DNA of 52,770 bases from a bacterium. Lineage in GTDB: Bacteria > Bacillota > Bacilli > Lactobacillales > Streptococcaceae. Positions 9,328 through 19,755 of this stretch are shown here, in pieces. Made by a program: the position numbers and the translations under genes. The notes below the pieces were generated by a model. That model made no database searches, was not told the DNA's origin, and was given only the letters and a program-made list of their open reading frames with translations. How positions within the stretch are numbered: position 1 is the first letter of the stretch; each line of letters starts with the position of its first letter. Where the stretch lies: the NCBI GenBank assembly GCA_905221115.1, contig CAJNBX010000011.1, forward strand, positions 1 to 52,770, written 5' to 3'.

Positions 9328-9363
9328 CTCTCAAGCCTTACTAACCTTTTTTCTGCTCTTTGA

Positions 9364-9888
9364 GAAGCTGAAGGTCGTGCTAGTAACTACCTATTTGGTT
9401 TGATTAATTCCATCATTTATCTGGTGCTTGCCCTTCAAAAAGGCTTCTATGGTGAGGTTTTAACAACTCTCTATTTTACAATTATGCAGCCAATTGGTCT
9501 CTTGGTTTGGATTTATCAAGCCCAGTTTAAGAAAGAACAACAAGAGTTTGTCGCGCGTAAACTGGACGGCAAGGGTTGGACCAAGTATCTTTCCATTAGT
9601 GTTCTTTGGTGGTTGGCCTTTGGGTTTATTTATCTGTCTATCGGTGCCAATCGTCCCTATCGTGATTCCATCACAGATGCGACCAATGGGGTAGGGCAAA
9701 TCCTCATGACAGCTGTTTACCGTGAACAGTGGATATTCTGGGCAGCTACCAATGTCTTTTCAATCTATCTCTGGTGGGGAGAAAGCCTGCAAATTCAAGG
9801 GAAATACCTGATTTATCTCATTAATAGTCTAGTTGGTTGGTATCAGTGGAGCAAGGCAGCTAAGCAGAATATTGATTTATCTAACTAG
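9364..9888 (+). pseudogene. pnuC: 5'-truncated PnuC nicotinamide riboside transporter
   Basis: The frame from about 9364 (EAEGRASNYLFGLINSIIYL) to 9888 corresponds to the C-terminal two-thirds of PnuC. It includes the FYGEVLTTLYFTIMQPIGLLVW helix, and the conserved FWAATNVFSIYLWWGESLQIQG region lies near the end. The first membrane helices, start codon and promoter are missing. A TGA at 9361-9363 precedes the homologous part, and the only internal start is TTG 9400. Loss coincides with the plasmid scar next door, so the insertion or a later deletion removed the 5' end. The remaining helices are unlikely to form a working carrier. Confidence 0.75.
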
Positions 9889-9966
9889 GGAAAGATGTTT
9901 GAAAGTGCTGTTTTGAGATTTCGATTAAAACAGATAGAGTTGATAATCAAGGATTTTCATTGAGTA

Positions 9967-10503
9967 TCAATTTTTAGGAATGAGAAGGTCTAGATAAAAT
10001 TGCACAACTTCCTGGTCTGTAAAGTCTTGTCCGTTTTTGAGCCACCAGGTCAATGTCTCGATAAAGTTGGACACGACCAAGTGTTGGAGGTAAGAAATAG
10101 GTAGACTCGGGTGAGCTTCTTTTAAATCATCAGCTAGCACGGAATAGACATGGTGTTCTAGCTCTTTATGGAGTTGACGGAGGAAGTAGTCATTTTTGGA
10201 AAATAGCAGACTAGTGATATGGTCTTGGTTTTTCTGAAAATGCAGAAAGAGGTGGGCGAGATAATCCTCGGTAGAAACGGATTGTTCTCTTTCAAAGAAG
10301 TGATGGAAGAGGTAGCGGCAAAGCTCATCCAGCAGTAGTTCCTTACTCTCATAGTGACAGTAAAAGGTGGAGCGTCCCACATCTGCGAGATCAATGATAT
10401 CCTGAACTGTAGTGGCTTCGTAACCCTTATCGTTTAAAAGTTGTAGAAAAGCTTGATAGATGGCTTTTTTTGTTTTGCTGATACGGCGGTCAATGTTAGT
10501 CAT
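9967..10503 (-). CDS. sczA: TetR-family zinc-responsive regulator SczA
   Basis: This 178-residue TetR-type regulator has an N-terminal helix-turn-helix (about residues 9-55, TTVQDIIDLADVGRSTFYCHYESKE) and a divergent helical ligand domain. It is divergent from czcD across 130 nt containing TGTTCA/TGAACA-type sequences. In S. pneumoniae the TetR protein in this position, SczA, activates czcD in response to zinc; I assign it by position and type. Candidate metal ligands include the His/Cys/Glu-rich stretch FYCHYESKELLLDELCRYLFHHFFER. Confidence 0.8.
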   Translation of the reverse strand: MTNIDRRISKTKKAIYQAFLQLLNDKGYEATTVQDIIDLADVGRSTFYCHYESKELLLDELCRYLFHHFFEREQSVSTEDYLAHLFLHFQKNQDHITSLLFSKNDYFLRQLHKELEHHVYSVLADDLKEAHPSLPISYLQHLVVSNFIETLTWWLKNGQDFTDQEVVQFYLDLLIPKN

Positions 10504-10522
10504 ATGGACACTTGAGGCAAAT

Positions 10523-10617
10523 TGTTCAGAACTGAATAAAGCTGACGTTTTGCTTCTATCCTTTCTTTGAGTTTTAGTGGATAATGATAATGAACAAGGT
10601 GTTCATAAATCTATTAT
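10523..10617. promoter_or_regulatory. sczA-czcD divergent control region
   Basis: The interval contains TTCAG-AA-CTGAA (10525-10536) within TGTTCAGAACTGAATA, and the inverted repeat TGAACA-AGG-TGTTCA (10591-10605). The second sits directly upstream of a czcD -10-like TATTAT (10612-10617), and no good -35 is present. That is consistent with an activator-dependent promoter bound by SczA. Binding is inferred from symmetry and position. Confidence 0.6.
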
Positions 10618-10635
10618 AACAAAGGAATGAGAAAG

Positions 10636-11526
10636 ATGGAGGCAAAATATACTGTTTGGGTAGCTTTTTTCTTAAATTTAAGCTATGCTATTGTTGAGTT
10701 TATCGCTGGAGGAATCTTTGGTTCAAGTGCTGTTCTTGCTGATTCTGTTCATGACTTGGGAGATGCTATAGCCATTGGTATATCGGCCTTTTTGGAAACA
10801 ATCTCAAATCGAGAAGAAGATAGGCAGTATACTTTGGGTTACAAACGATTTAGTCTTTTAGGGGCCCTGGTGACTGCTGTGATTCTTATCACAGGATCCA
10901 TCCTAGTGATTTTGGAAAATATAACGAAACTTTTTAATCCACAGCCCGTTAATGATGAAGGCATCCTCTGGTTAGGGATCATTGCAGTAAGTATCAATCT
11001 GCTAGCTAGTCTAGTAGTTCGTAAGGGAAAGACAAAGAACGAGTCAATTTTGAGCTTGCACTTTTTGGAAGATACTCTTGGTTGGTTGGCTGTTATTCTA
11101 ATGGCGATTATCCTCAAATTTACGGATTGGTATATCCTTGATCCACTCTTATCTCTTGTCATTTCTATCTTCATTCTAACAAAAGCCATTCCTCGCTTTT
11201 GGAGTGCACTCAAGATTTTCTTGGATGCTGTGCCAGAAGGAGTAGAGACAGGGAATTTGGAGAAGGATTTGGAGGCTCTGGTCAATGTCAAAAGTGTCAA
11301 TCAACTTAGCATTTGGTCCATGGATGGTTTGGAAAATAATGCCATTATCCATCTCTGTTTAGAGGATTGGGAGCAGATGATGGAAACAAAGAATCAAGTA
11401 CGTCAGCTCTTAGAAGAAAGAGGAATTCAGAATATTACCATCGAAGTGGACGCCAGTCAAAGCAATCATGCGCAACATAAACGGAGGGTAACAGCCTTAG
11501 AGCAACCCCATGAGCATCAACACTAG
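10636..11526 (+). CDS. czcD: Cation diffusion facilitator, zinc efflux (CzcD)
   Basis: This inner-membrane antiporter of about 296 residues has six hydrophobic helices. The metal-site motif HDLGD (in ADSVHDLGDAIAIG) lies in helix 2, a second one (HFLEDTLGW) in helix 5, and a cytoplasmic C-terminal domain ends in a His-rich tail (HAQHKRR...HEHQH). It exports Zn(II), and possibly Co(II), out of the cytoplasm. ATG 10636 (MEAKYT) lies 9 nt after AAAGGA; ATG 10627 is in frame but too close to that site. Its neighbours sczA, nmlR and adhC match the known pneumococcal order. Confidence 0.85.
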   Translation: MEAKYTVWVAFFLNLSYAIVEFIAGGIFGSSAVLADSVHDLGDAIAIGISAFLETISNREEDRQYTLGYKRFSLLGALVTAVILITGSILVILENITKLFNPQPVNDEGILWLGIIAVSINLLASLVVRKGKTKNESILSLHFLEDTLGWLAVILMAIILKFTDWYILDPLLSLVISIFILTKAIPRFWSALKIFLDAVPEGVETGNLEKDLEALVNVKSVNQLSIWSMDGLENNAIIHLCLEDWEQMMETKNQVRQLLEERGIQNITIEVDASQSNHAQHKRRVTALEQPHEHQH

Positions 11527-11581
11527 AAAAGAGGTTGGGGGAAAACTCAATTTTAAGAGAAAATGAAGTAAATCTTCAAGC

Positions 11582-11632
11582 AAAAAACGCATAGTATCAA
11601 TGATTTTTAATGCCCGATACTATGCGCTTTTT
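11582..11632 (+). terminator. Terminator of czcD
   Basis: CGCATAGTATC (11588-11598) pairs with GATACTATGCG (11616-11626), followed by CTTTTT. The rest of the 11527-11859 gap holds only the nmlR promoter and A/T-rich sequence. Confidence 0.8.
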
Positions 11633-11770
11633 ACTTTTATAGACTTTTTGCCTAGCTGCTTTGATATTTGATTTGAAAGACGCTTTCTCTAAATTTTTTG
11701 ACTAATGAAAGGGTATGCTAATAAGAGAACTGATAATGAAAAAAATTTTTTTCGTTTAGATGCAAAATGC

Positions 11771-11801
11771 TTGACTTAGAGTCAACTCAAAGTTATATAA
11801 T
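11771..11801 (+). promoter_or_regulatory. MerR-type promoter of nmlR-adhC with 19-bp spacer
   Basis: TTGACT (11771-11776) and TATAAT (11796-11801) are separated by 19 nt. This is the overlong spacing that MerR-family activators act on by twisting the DNA. An imperfect palindrome with the core GAGT-CA-ACTC (11779-11788) lies in the spacer, where the regulator would bind. Confidence 0.75.
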
Positions 11802-11859
11802 AAGATAAGTGAGTTAGAATAGCGTGAACTCAGTGAATGAAATGAGAGGAGGTTAGCGT

Positions 11860-12213
11860 ATGAATATTAAATCTGCCAGTAATTTGTTGGGAATTTCAGC
11901 GGATACGATTCGGTATTATGAACGGGTTGGTCTTGTACCACAGATTACTCGTACTGCAACTGGGATTCGTGATTTTCAAGATCAGGATATCGAAGCGCTG
12001 GAATTTATTAAGTGTTTTCGTTCGGCGGGTGTCTCTGTAGATAGTTTAGTTGACTATATGTCGCTCTACCAAAAGGGGGATGAAACGAGAGAGGAAAGAC
12101 TTGGTATTTTAGAAGAGGAAAAGCAAAAATTAGAGGAACGCTTGTCTCAGTTACAGACGGCTTTAAATCGCTTAAATCTCAAAATTAAACTTTACAAGGA
12201 AGGAAAATTTTAA
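11860..12213 (+). CDS. nmlR: MerR/NmlR-family regulator of adhC
   Basis: This 117-residue MerR-family protein has a DNA-binding domain at residues 1-70 (TIRYYERVGLVP typical) and a long dimerisation coiled coil at about 78-112. It has a single Cys, Cys52 in EFIKCFRSAG, which matches the thiol position used by NmlR-type regulators to sense nitrosative or aldehyde stress. The adhC start follows the nmlR stop directly. The promoter upstream has the 19-bp MerR spacing, so the pair should be self-regulated. Confidence 0.85.
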   Translation: MNIKSASNLLGISADTIRYYERVGLVPQITRTATGIRDFQDQDIEALEFIKCFRSAGVSVDSLVDYMSLYQKGDETREERLGILEEEKQKLEERLSQLQTALNRLNLKIKLYKEGKF

Positions 12214-13251
12214 ATGAAATCAGCAGTATATACAAAGGCAGGCCAGGTTGGACTTGCTACAATTGAACGTCCGCAAATTATCGAAGCAGATGATGCTATT
12301 ATCCGCATTGTCCGTACTTGCGTTTGTGGTTCGGACCTTTGGAGTTACCGGAATCCCGAAATCGAAGAAGGACATAGAAATAGCGGTCATGAGGCGATCG
12401 GAATTGTCGAAGAAGTTGGTGAGAACGTTACTACAGTAAAACCAGGTGACTTTGTCATTGCCCCTTTCACACATGGTTGTGGTCAGTGTGATGCTTGCCG
12501 TGCTGGTTTTGATGGTTCGTGTGATAATCATCCTGGTAACAACTGGTCAGGTGGTGTCCAGGCTGAGTATATCCGTTTCCACTATGCTAACTGGGCGCTG
12601 GTTAAAATTCCAGGACAACCTTCTGATTATAGCGAAGGTATGCTAAAATCCCTCTTGACTCTTGCTGATGTCATGCCGACAGGCTATCATGCGGCGCGTG
12701 TTGCAAATGTTCAAAAAGGTGACAAGGTTGTTGTTATCGGTGATGGGGCTGTTGGTCAATGTGCTGTTATCGCGGCTAAGATGCGTGGTGCTTCACAAAT
12801 TATTCTTATGAGCCGTCATGAAGATCGTCAAAAGATGGCTCTGGAGTCAGGTGCGACAGCTGTTGTAGCTGAACGTGGTCAAGAAGGAATTGCCAAGGTG
12901 CGTGAAATCCTCGGTGGAGGAGCAGACGCAGCACTTGAATGTGTTGGAACAGAAGCAGCGGTTGATCAAGCTCTTGGTGTTCTCCATAATGGAGGTCGTT
13001 TGGGCTTTGTTGGCGTACCGCACTATGAAAATCGTGCCATTGGCTCAACCTTTGGTCAAAATACAATAATCGGTGGTGGTCCAGCTTCTGTCACAACTTA
13101 TGACAAACAAGTATTACTAAAAGCCGTTCTTGATGGCGATATCAACCCAGGCCGTGTCTTTACTTCAAGCTATAAATTAGAAGATATTGATCAAGCTTAT
13201 AAAGATATGGATGAACGTAAGACCATTAAGTCTATGATTGTGATGGACTAA
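12214..13251 (+). CDS. adhC: Zinc-dependent alcohol dehydrogenase, AdhC-like
   Basis: This 345-residue medium-chain dehydrogenase has a catalytic zinc site from Cys37-type (CVCGSDLW) and His (GHEAIG). The structural zinc loop contains CGQCDACRAGFDGSCDN (four Cys), and the Rossmann motif is VIGDGAVGQC. It oxidises or reduces alcohols/aldehydes with NAD(P). Beside NmlR it is implicated in S-nitrosoglutathione or aldehyde detoxification in pneumococci. The ATG follows the nmlR stop without a gap, with AAGGAAGG inside the end of nmlR. A terminator follows. Confidence 0.85.
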   Translation: MKSAVYTKAGQVGLATIERPQIIEADDAIIRIVRTCVCGSDLWSYRNPEIEEGHRNSGHEAIGIVEEVGENVTTVKPGDFVIAPFTHGCGQCDACRAGFDGSCDNHPGNNWSGGVQAEYIRFHYANWALVKIPGQPSDYSEGMLKSLLTLADVMPTGYHAARVANVQKGDKVVVIGDGAVGQCAVIAAKMRGASQIILMSRHEDRQKMALESGATAVVAERGQEGIAKVREILGGGADAALECVGTEAAVDQALGVLHNGGRLGFVGVPHYENRAIGSTFGQNTIIGGGPASVTTYDKQVLLKAVLDGDINPGRVFTSSYKLEDIDQAYKDMDERKTIKSMIVMD

Positions 13252-13255
13252 AAAG

Positions 13256-13298
13256 AAAATCCTAATGGAGATTTGAGACTCTCTATTAGGATTTTTTG
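13256..13298 (+). terminator. Terminator of nmlR-adhC
   Basis: AATCCTAATGGAGA-type arms pair with TCTCTATTAGGATT and are followed by TTTT. On the opposite strand it may also stop galR transcripts. Confidence 0.75.
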
Positions 13299-13317
13299 TC
13301 ATGTTTAATTTGTGGAG

Positions 13318-14346
<1,029 letters not shown>

Positions 14347-14373
14347 TCATATTTTTCTGCTTTTTACCGATAG

Positions 14374-14444
14374 TTTAGTAAAATTTTAGTAAAAAGGATT
14401 GACCTTGGAAAATCCCTTGGATACAATAGAAGAAAACGATTACA
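14374..14444 (+). promoter_or_regulatory. galKT promoter with GalR-type repeats and a cre site
   Basis: The promoter is TTGACC (14399-14404), a 17-nt spacer and TACAAT (14422-14427). Two direct copies of TTTAGTAAAA (14374-14383 and 14385-14394) sit at the -35 edge as candidate GalR sites. AGAAAACGATTACA (14431-14444) fits the catabolite-response consensus TGNAARCGNWWWCA in all but the first base, placing CcpA repression at the start of transcription. Confidence 0.7.
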
Positions 14445-14483
14445 CGTTAAGGTGACTTAACGGACAGTCAAAGGAGAAATCAT

Positions 14484-15662
14484 ATGACACAACATCTTAC
14501 TGCTGAAGCTCTTCGCAAAGACTTTCTTGCTGTTTTTGGTCAAGAAGCAGACCAAACCTTCTTTTCACCAGGTCGTATCAACTTGATTGGTGAACACACG
14601 GACTACAACGGTGGGCACGTTTTTCCTGCTGCTATTTCCTTGGGAACTTACGGTGCAGCTCGTAAGCGTGACGACCAAGTTTTACGTTTCTACTCAGCCA
14701 ACTTTGAGGACAAGGGCATCATCGAAGTTCCTCTTGCTGACCTCAAGTTTGAAAAAGAGCACAACTGGACCAACTATCCAAAAGGAGTTCTTCATTTCTT
14801 GCAAGAAGCTGGGCATGTGATTGATAAAGGTTTTGATTTTTATGTTTATGGAAATATCCCAAATGGTGCTGGTTTGTCTTCATCAGCATCCTTGGAACTC
14901 TTGACAGGGGTCGTTGCAGAGCATCTCTTTGATTTAAAATTAGATCGTTTGGATTTGGTTAAAATCGGTAAACAAACAGAGAATAACTTTATCGGAGTCA
15001 ACTCAGGCATTATGGACCAGTTTGCTATCGGTATGGGTGCAGACCAACGTGCAATTTACCTAGATACTAATACTTTAGAATACGACTTGGTGCCACTTGA
15101 TTTGAAGGACAATGTCGTTGTTATCATGAACACTAACAAACGCCGTGAATTGGCCGAATCTAAATATAATGAACGTCGTGCTGAGTGTGAAAAAGCAGTG
15201 GAAGAGTTGCAAGTTGCCTTAGATATTCAGACCTTGGGTGAATTGGATGAGTGGGCCTTTGACCAATATAGCTATCTGATTAAAGATGAAAATCGTTTGA
15301 AACGTGCTCGTCATGCTGTGCTTGAAAACCAACGTACCCTTAAAGCGCAAGCAGCCCTTCAAGCAGGTGATTTGGAAACATTTGGTCGTTTGATGAATGC
15401 GTCACACGTTTCTCTGGAGCATGATTATGAAGTAACTGGCTTGGAATTGGATACTCTTGTTCACACAGCTTGGACACAAGAAGGTGTTCTCGGTGCTCGT
15501 ATGACAGGAGCTGGTTTTGGTGGCTGTGCCATTGCCTTGGTGCAAAAAGACACTGTTGAGGCCTTTAAGGAAGCTGTAGGCAAACACTACGAGGAAGTAG
15601 TTGGCTACGCTCCAAGCTTCTATATCGCTGAAGTTGCAGGTGGCACTCGCGTCCTTGACTAG
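14484..15662 (+). CDS. galK: Galactokinase
   Basis: This 392-residue GHMP-family kinase phosphorylates galactose to galactose-1-phosphate. It has the galactokinase signature [19 protein letters not shown] (about 32-50), the ATP-binding glycine-rich motif [11 protein letters not shown] (about 127-137) and the C-terminal motif [16 protein letters not shown] 14484 follows AAAGGAG. It is the first Leloir gene of a two-gene operon with galT. Confidence 0.95.
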   Translation: MTQHLTAEALRKDFLAVFGQEADQTFFSPGRINLIGEHTDYNGGHVFPAAISLGTYGAARKRDDQVLRFYSANFEDKGIIEVPLADLKFEKEHNWTNYPKGVLHFLQEAGHVIDKGFDFYVYGNIPNGAGLSSSASLELLTGVVAEHLFDLKLDRLDLVKIGKQTENNFIGVNSGIMDQFAIGMGADQRAIYLDTNTLEYDLVPLDLKDNVVVIMNTNKRRELAESKYNERRAECEKAVEELQVALDIQTLGELDEWAFDQYSYLIKDENRLKRARHAVLENQRTLKAQAALQAGDLETFGRLMNASHVSLEHDYEVTGLELDTLVHTAWTQEGVLGARMTGAGFGGCAIALVQKDTVEAFKEAVGKHYEEVVGYAPSFYIAEVAGGTRVLD

Positions 15663-15680
15663 TCAAAAGGAGGTTGTCTA

Positions 15681-17162
15681 GTGACCTTAGTAGATAAATT
15701 TGTAACACATGTTATTTCTGAAAGTTCATTTGAGGAAATGGATCGAATCTACCTGATCAATCGTGTTTTGGCACGAGTGGGAGAAGGTGTTTTGGAAGTT
15801 GAGACCAATCTGGATGAATTGATTGACCTCAAAGACCAGCTTGTCAAGGAGGCGGTTCAATTAGAGACGATTGAGGATAGTCAGACTGCGCGTGAAATCC
15901 TTGGTGCTGAATTGATGGACTTGGTAACTCCTTGTCCGAGTCAGGTCAATCGTGACTTTTGGGCAACCTACGCCCACTCTCCTGAGCAAGCGATAGAGGA
16001 TTTTTACCAACTCAGTCAGAAAAATGACTACATCAAACTCAAGGCCATTGCTAAAAATATTGCTTATCGTGTTCCATCTGATTACGGAGAACTTGAAATT
16101 ACCATCAATCTCTCTAAGCCTGAAAAGGATCCAAAGGAGATTGCGGCAGCCAAGTTGGTGCAAGCTAGTAATTATCCTCAGTGTCAGCTTTGTCTAGAGA
16201 ATGAAGGCTACCATGGTCGAGTTAACCACCCAGCTCGCAGCAATCACCGGATTATCCGTTTTGAAATGGTTGGTCAGGAGTGGGGTTTCCAGTATTCGCC
16301 CTATGCTTATTTTAATGAGCACTGTATCTTTTTAGATGGCCAGCATCGTCCCATGGTCATTAGTCGTCAGAGTTTTGAGCGTTTGTTGGCTATCGTAGAG
16401 CAGTTTCCAGGATATTTTGCTGGCTCTAATGCTGACCTGCCGATTGTGGGAGGGTCTATTCTCACTCATGACCACTACCAGGGAGGCCGTCACATATTTC
16501 CTATGGAATTGGCTCCTTTGCAAAAGACCTTCCGATTTGCTGATTTTGAGCAGGTTAAGGCTGGGATTGTCAAGTGGCCAATGTCAGTGTTGCGTTTGAC
16601 TTCGGATTTCAAAGAGGATTTGATCAACTTAGCTGACAAGATTTTGCAGGAATGGCGTCAGTATTCAGATCCTAGTGTGCAGATTTTGGCAGAGACAGAC
16701 GGGACACCGCATCACACCATCACACCTATTGCGCGTAAGCGCGACGGTCAGTTTGAGTTGGACTTGGTTTTACGAGATAATCAAACATCACCAGAACATC
16801 CTGATGGCATCTATCATCCCCACAAGGATGTCCAACATATCAAGAAGGAAAATATCGGCTTGATTGAGGTCATGGGCTTGGCAATCTTGCCACCACGTCT
16901 GAAAGAAGAAGTGGAGCAAGTCGCTAGCTATCTTGTAGGAGAAGCTGATGCAGTTGCCGACTATCATCAGGAATGGGCAGACCAACTCAAAGCCCAACAT
17001 CCAGATCTAGCGGATAAAGAAAAAGCTCTTGAAATCGTCAAGGACTCTGTGGGTGCTATCTTTGCGCGTGTACTTGAGGATGCAGGAGTCTACAAGCAGA
17101 CGGAACAAGGGCAGACAGCCTTTATGCGCTTTGTGGAGCAGGTCGGGATTTTGCCAGACTAG
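15681..17162 (+). CDS. galT: UDP-glucose-hexose-1-phosphate uridylyltransferase, class II
   Basis: This 493-residue protein matches the Firmicute GalT-2 type, which is longer than the E. coli form of about 350 residues. Recognisable stretches include [10 protein letters not shown], the region [16 protein letters not shown], and the His-rich [15 protein letters not shown], the probable active-site segment. It transfers UMP between glucose- and galactose-1-phosphate. The start codon is GTG (15681) after AAAGGAGG, 18 nt beyond galK. No terminator is evident before the next promoter at 17174. Confidence 0.93.
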   Translation: MTLVDKFVTHVISESSFEEMDRIYLINRVLARVGEGVLEVETNLDELIDLKDQLVKEAVQLETIEDSQTAREILGAELMDLVTPCPSQVNRDFWATYAHSPEQAIEDFYQLSQKNDYIKLKAIAKNIAYRVPSDYGELEITINLSKPEKDPKEIAAAKLVQASNYPQCQLCLENEGYHGRVNHPARSNHRIIRFEMVGQEWGFQYSPYAYFNEHCIFLDGQHRPMVISRQSFERLLAIVEQFPGYFAGSNADLPIVGGSILTHDHYQGGRHIFPMELAPLQKTFRFADFEQVKAGIVKWPMSVLRLTSDFKEDLINLADKILQEWRQYSDPSVQILAETDGTPHHTITPIARKRDGQFELDLVLRDNQTSPEHPDGIYHPHKDVQHIKKENIGLIEVMGLAILPPRLKEEVEQVASYLVGEADAVADYHQEWADQLKAQHPDLADKEKALEIVKDSVGAIFARVLEDAGVYKQTEQGQTAFMRFVEQVGILPD

Positions 17163-17173
17163 GTGCTTTCTCC

Positions 17174-17202
17174 TTGCACAGTCCTATAAAAAGTAGTATC
17201 AT
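17174..17202 (+). promoter_or_regulatory. Promoter of the thioesterase gene
   Basis: TTGCAC (17174-17179), a 17-nt spacer and TATCAT (17197-17202), 30 nt before the ATG at 17232. Confidence 0.6.
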
Positions 17203-17231
17203 AGTGTCGTTTGAAATATCAGGAGGAAACG

Positions 17232-17636
17232 ATGAAAGACTTTCATTTTGACGCTATATCTGCCTTTGAAAATTACGAAATTGAACAAATGAGAGATGGT
17301 CACGTTGTGGTGACGACCAAAGTAGTGGACTCGTCGCTCAACTACTATGGCAATGCCCATGGTGGCTATCTCTTTACCCTTTGCGACCAGATCAGTGGTT
17401 TGGTGGTCATATCTTTGGGACTTGATGGAGTGACACTCCAATCTTCTATCAACTACCTCAAGGCAGGAAAACTTGATGATGTATTGACAATAAAAGGAGA
17501 ATGTGTCCATCAAGGTCGCACAACTTGTGTGGTAGATGTCGATATCACCAATCAAGAAGGCAGAAACGTCTGCAAAGCAACCTTTACCATGTTTGTCACA
17601 GGACAGCGGTCAGAAGACAGACAGGTGAGGATATAG
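17232..17636 (+). CDS. PaaI-type hotdog-fold thioesterase
   Basis: This 134-residue protein has the hotdog thioesterase core: NYYGNAHGGYLFTLCDQISG (about residues 37-56) holds the conserved HGG turn and catalytic acid position, and later beta strands include LTIKGECVHQGRTTCVVDVDI. Family members hydrolyse acyl-CoA or aryl-CoA thioesters. The ATG at 17232 lies 4 nt after AGGAGGAA; an in-frame upstream start at 17211 lacks a site. It is a single gene between its own promoter and a bidirectional terminator. The substrate is unknown. Confidence 0.8.
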   Translation: MKDFHFDAISAFENYEIEQMRDGHVVVTTKVVDSSLNYYGNAHGGYLFTLCDQISGLVVISLGLDGVTLQSSINYLKAGKLDDVLTIKGECVHQGRTTCVVDVDITNQEGRNVCKATFTMFVTGQRSEDRQVRI

Positions 17637-17642
17637 ATAAAT

Positions 17643-17667
17643 AAAAAAGAGGCTCGCACCTCTTTTT
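17643..17667. terminator. Bidirectional terminator between thioesterase and pbuX
   Basis: AAAAAGAGG / CCTCTTTTT with a 6-nt loop serves the convergent genes on both strands. Confidence 0.85.
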
Positions 17668-17668
17668 C

Positions 17669-18931
17669 TTATTTCTTTTTATGATTTAATACTGCATTGA
17701 GGACAATGGCGAGTAGGCTGGCTACAACGATTCCGTTTGAGAAGAACATTTGGAAGGCTGTCGGCATGCTGACAAAGAGATTGCTGTTATTTAGACCGAC
17801 ACCTGCAGCGATTGAAACAGCTGCGATAAGGAAGTTATGTTCATTGTTAGCAAAGTCAACACGGGCGAGGATTTGCATCCCTTGAATAGATACAAAACCA
17901 AACATCACCAGCATGGCACCACCGAGGACAGGACTTGGAATGATTTGGGCAAGGGCACCAAACTTAGGAAGGAGTCCAAGGAGAACCAGAAAACCAGCCG
18001 CGTAGTAGATTGGCAGGCGAGTCTTGATACCTGACAATTTAACCAAACCAACGTTTTGTGAAAATCCTGTGTAAGGGAAGGTATTAAAGATTCCTCCGAG
18101 AAGTACGGCCAAGCCTTCTGCGCGGTAACCGTTGCGCAGGCGCGTGCTGTCGATTGGGTCTTTCGTGATATCAGACAAGGCTAGGTAAACACCAGTGGAT
18201 TCAACCATAGAAACCGTTGCGATGATACACATCATGACAATAGATGAGATTTCAAAGGTTGGCATTCCAAAGTAGAGTGGAGTTGGGACATGGACAAGAG
18301 GTGCTGCCGCAACAGGCGAGAAGTCAACCAAGCCCATGCTAGCAGCAATGGCAGTTCCAACAACCAGACCAATCAAAATAGAGATAGACTTGATAAATCC
18401 TTTGGTAAAGATGTTAATCAAGAGGATAATCAGAACAGTGATAGCGGCAAGCAAGAGACTTTGACCAGTTGGCTCTGGAACGTTATTTCCCATATTTCCA
18501 ATAGCGACAGGAATCAAGGTTAAACCAATCGTGGTAATAACAGATCCTGTTACGATAGATGGGAAGAGATTGGCTACTTTTGAGGAGATACCTGAAACAA
18601 GAACCACGTAAATACCTGATGCGATAAGGGCACCAAACATAGCGCCACTACCATGGCTTTGCCCAATCATAATCAAGGGAGCGACCGACTGAAAGGCAAC
18701 TCCGAGAACGACTGGGAGTCCAATACCAAAGTATTTGTTGAGTTGGAGTTGGAGGAAAGTTGCCACCCCACACATGAAGATATCTGTAGAAATCAGGTAG
18801 GTCAATTGCTCAGTTGAATAGCCAAGGGCTGTCGCAATCATGATGGGAACCAGGATAGATCCTGAGTACATGGCTAGTAAGTGCTGCAAGCCAAGAACGG
18901 CTGCTTGTGAATGTTTTTCTTGAGTTTGCAT
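17669..18931 (-). CDS. pbuX: Xanthine permease
   Basis: This 420-residue membrane carrier of the nucleobase-cation symporter-2 (UraA/xanthine permease) family has about 12-14 helices. It begins AVLGLQHLLAMYSGSILVP, the usual QH motif region of the family, and carries the signature region around NTFPYTGFSQNVGLVKLSG (about 266-284). It imports xanthine with protons. The ATG overlaps the xpt stop by one base. The operon is headed by a purine riboswitch, which fixes its substrate class. Confidence 0.9.
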   Translation of the reverse strand: MQTQEKHSQAAVLGLQHLLAMYSGSILVPIMIATALGYSTEQLTYLISTDIFMCGVATFLQLQLNKYFGIGLPVVLGVAFQSVAPLIMIGQSHGSGAMFGALIASGIYVVLVSGISSKVANLFPSIVTGSVITTIGLTLIPVAIGNMGNNVPEPTGQSLLLAAITVLIILLINIFTKGFIKSISILIGLVVGTAIAASMGLVDFSPVAAAPLVHVPTPLYFGMPTFEISSIVMMCIIATVSMVESTGVYLALSDITKDPIDSTRLRNGYRAEGLAVLLGGIFNTFPYTGFSQNVGLVKLSGIKTRLPIYYAAGFLVLLGLLPKFGALAQIIPSPVLGGAMLVMFGFVSIQGMQILARVDFANNEHNFLIAAVSIAAGVGLNNSNLFVSMPTAFQMFFSNGIVVASLLAIVLNAVLNHKKK

Positions 18932-19512
18932 TAGAGATCTGCCTCCTTAAATACGACTTGACCATTTTCAAAACGATCCAAACGAGCGAGTGATAGAACA
19001 GGGTAGCCTGCTTTTTCAAGCAAATCACGGCCATCTTGGAAGGATTTTTCAATCACAATACCGATAGCTTCGACTGTGGCACCAGCTTGTTCGATGATTT
19101 GAATCAAGCCTTTGGCAGCTTGGCCATTAGCAAGGAAATCGTCGATAATCAAGACCTTGTCCTCTGGTGAGAGGAATTTTCCAGCGATAGAAACGGTGCT
19201 GGTCACTTGCTTGGTAAAGGAGTAAACTTCGGCAGTTAAGATACCTTCGTTCATAGTGATGTTCTTAGCCTTTTTAGCAAAAATCATGGGAACGTTTAAG
19301 GCTTCGGCTGTAAAAATGGCTGGGGCAATCCCCGATGCTTCAATGGTTACGACTTTGGTAATGCCAGCAGAAGCAAATTTTTCCGCAAAAACCTTACCGA
19401 TCTCTCGCATCAAGCTAAAGTCAACTTGGTGGGTTAAAAAGGAATCCACCTTGAGGATGTTGTCACCCAAGATATGCCCATCCTTGAGGATACGCTCTTC
19501 TAATAATTTCAT
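18931..19512 (-). CDS. xpt: Xanthine phosphoribosyltransferase
   Basis: This 193-residue type I phosphoribosyltransferase has the PRPP-binding motif [13 protein letters not shown] (about residues 122-134) and the N-terminal purine-specific region. It converts xanthine plus PRPP to XMP, trapping xanthine imported by PbuX. Length and motif match Firmicute Xpt. It is the first gene of the xpt-pbuX operon, about 70 nt downstream of the riboswitch terminator. Confidence 0.93.
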   Translation of the reverse strand: MKLLEERILKDGHILGDNILKVDSFLTHQVDFSLMREIGKVFAEKFASAGITKVVTIEASGIAPAIFTAEALNVPMIFAKKAKNITMNEGILTAEVYSFTKQVTSTVSIAGKFLSPEDKVLIIDDFLANGQAAKGLIQIIEQAGATVEAIGIVIEKSFQDGRDLLEKAGYPVLSLARLDRFENGQVVFKEADL

Positions 19513-19580
19513 AAGACCTCCTAAAGTCTAAAAGCCAATCCATTTGCTTGTTTATAGTTTCTAGCAAGAAATAGAAAAAG

Positions 19581-19713
19581 GACCTACTTAATCTCTAAGT
19601 AAGTCCCCAAAATAGGCATGGCAAAAACGACCATACCTCACTTCTGACTTACTTATTGTTAGGTGTTCCGGCACCTTGTAGAAACGTCGTGCCAATTCAC
19701 GACATAAACAAGT
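19581..19713 (-). promoter_or_regulatory. Purine (guanine/xanthine-class) riboswitch with terminator
   Basis: Read on the minus strand, the aptamer runs from 19713 to 19651. P1 pairs ACTTGTT with AATAAGT. The loop motif ATTGGCAC, the junction GTTTCTAC and the L3 motif GCCGG are all present. The base before the 3' P1 strand is C, which marks guanine rather than adenine specificity. A terminator (GACTTACTT / AAGTAGGTC plus T run, 19605-19581) follows and shares sequence with the P1 3' side. Guanine binding should switch off xpt-pbuX. Confidence 0.93.
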
Positions 19714-19755
19714 AAAACGATATTCAATTTAAAATAGGCTTGAGCTAATGTTTTT

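Larger units (their letters stand above)
4540..9363. mobile_element. Horizontally acquired block with plasmid scar
   Basis: Between the proWX terminator and the truncated pnuC lies a block unlike its surroundings. It holds a GC-richer ECF transporter operon on the plus strand, then A/T-rich plasmid genes on the minus strand: an hsdS fragment, DUF536, and a Rep C-terminus joined to an IS6-family transposase N-terminus. The order rep - DUF536 - hsdS with short overlaps is characteristic of theta plasmids of lactobacilli, pediococci and enterococci. The right junction falls inside pnuC. The left limit is approximate. No complete IS inverted repeat is visible at either edge, so the boundaries have probably been trimmed. 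Confidence 0.7.

Noticed and set aside
9320..9370. IS6-type terminal inverted repeat upstream of the transposase fragment
   Set aside because: Looked for GGTTCTGTTGCAAAG in both orientations between the transposase start and pnuC; it is not there, so a complete IS end is not claimed.
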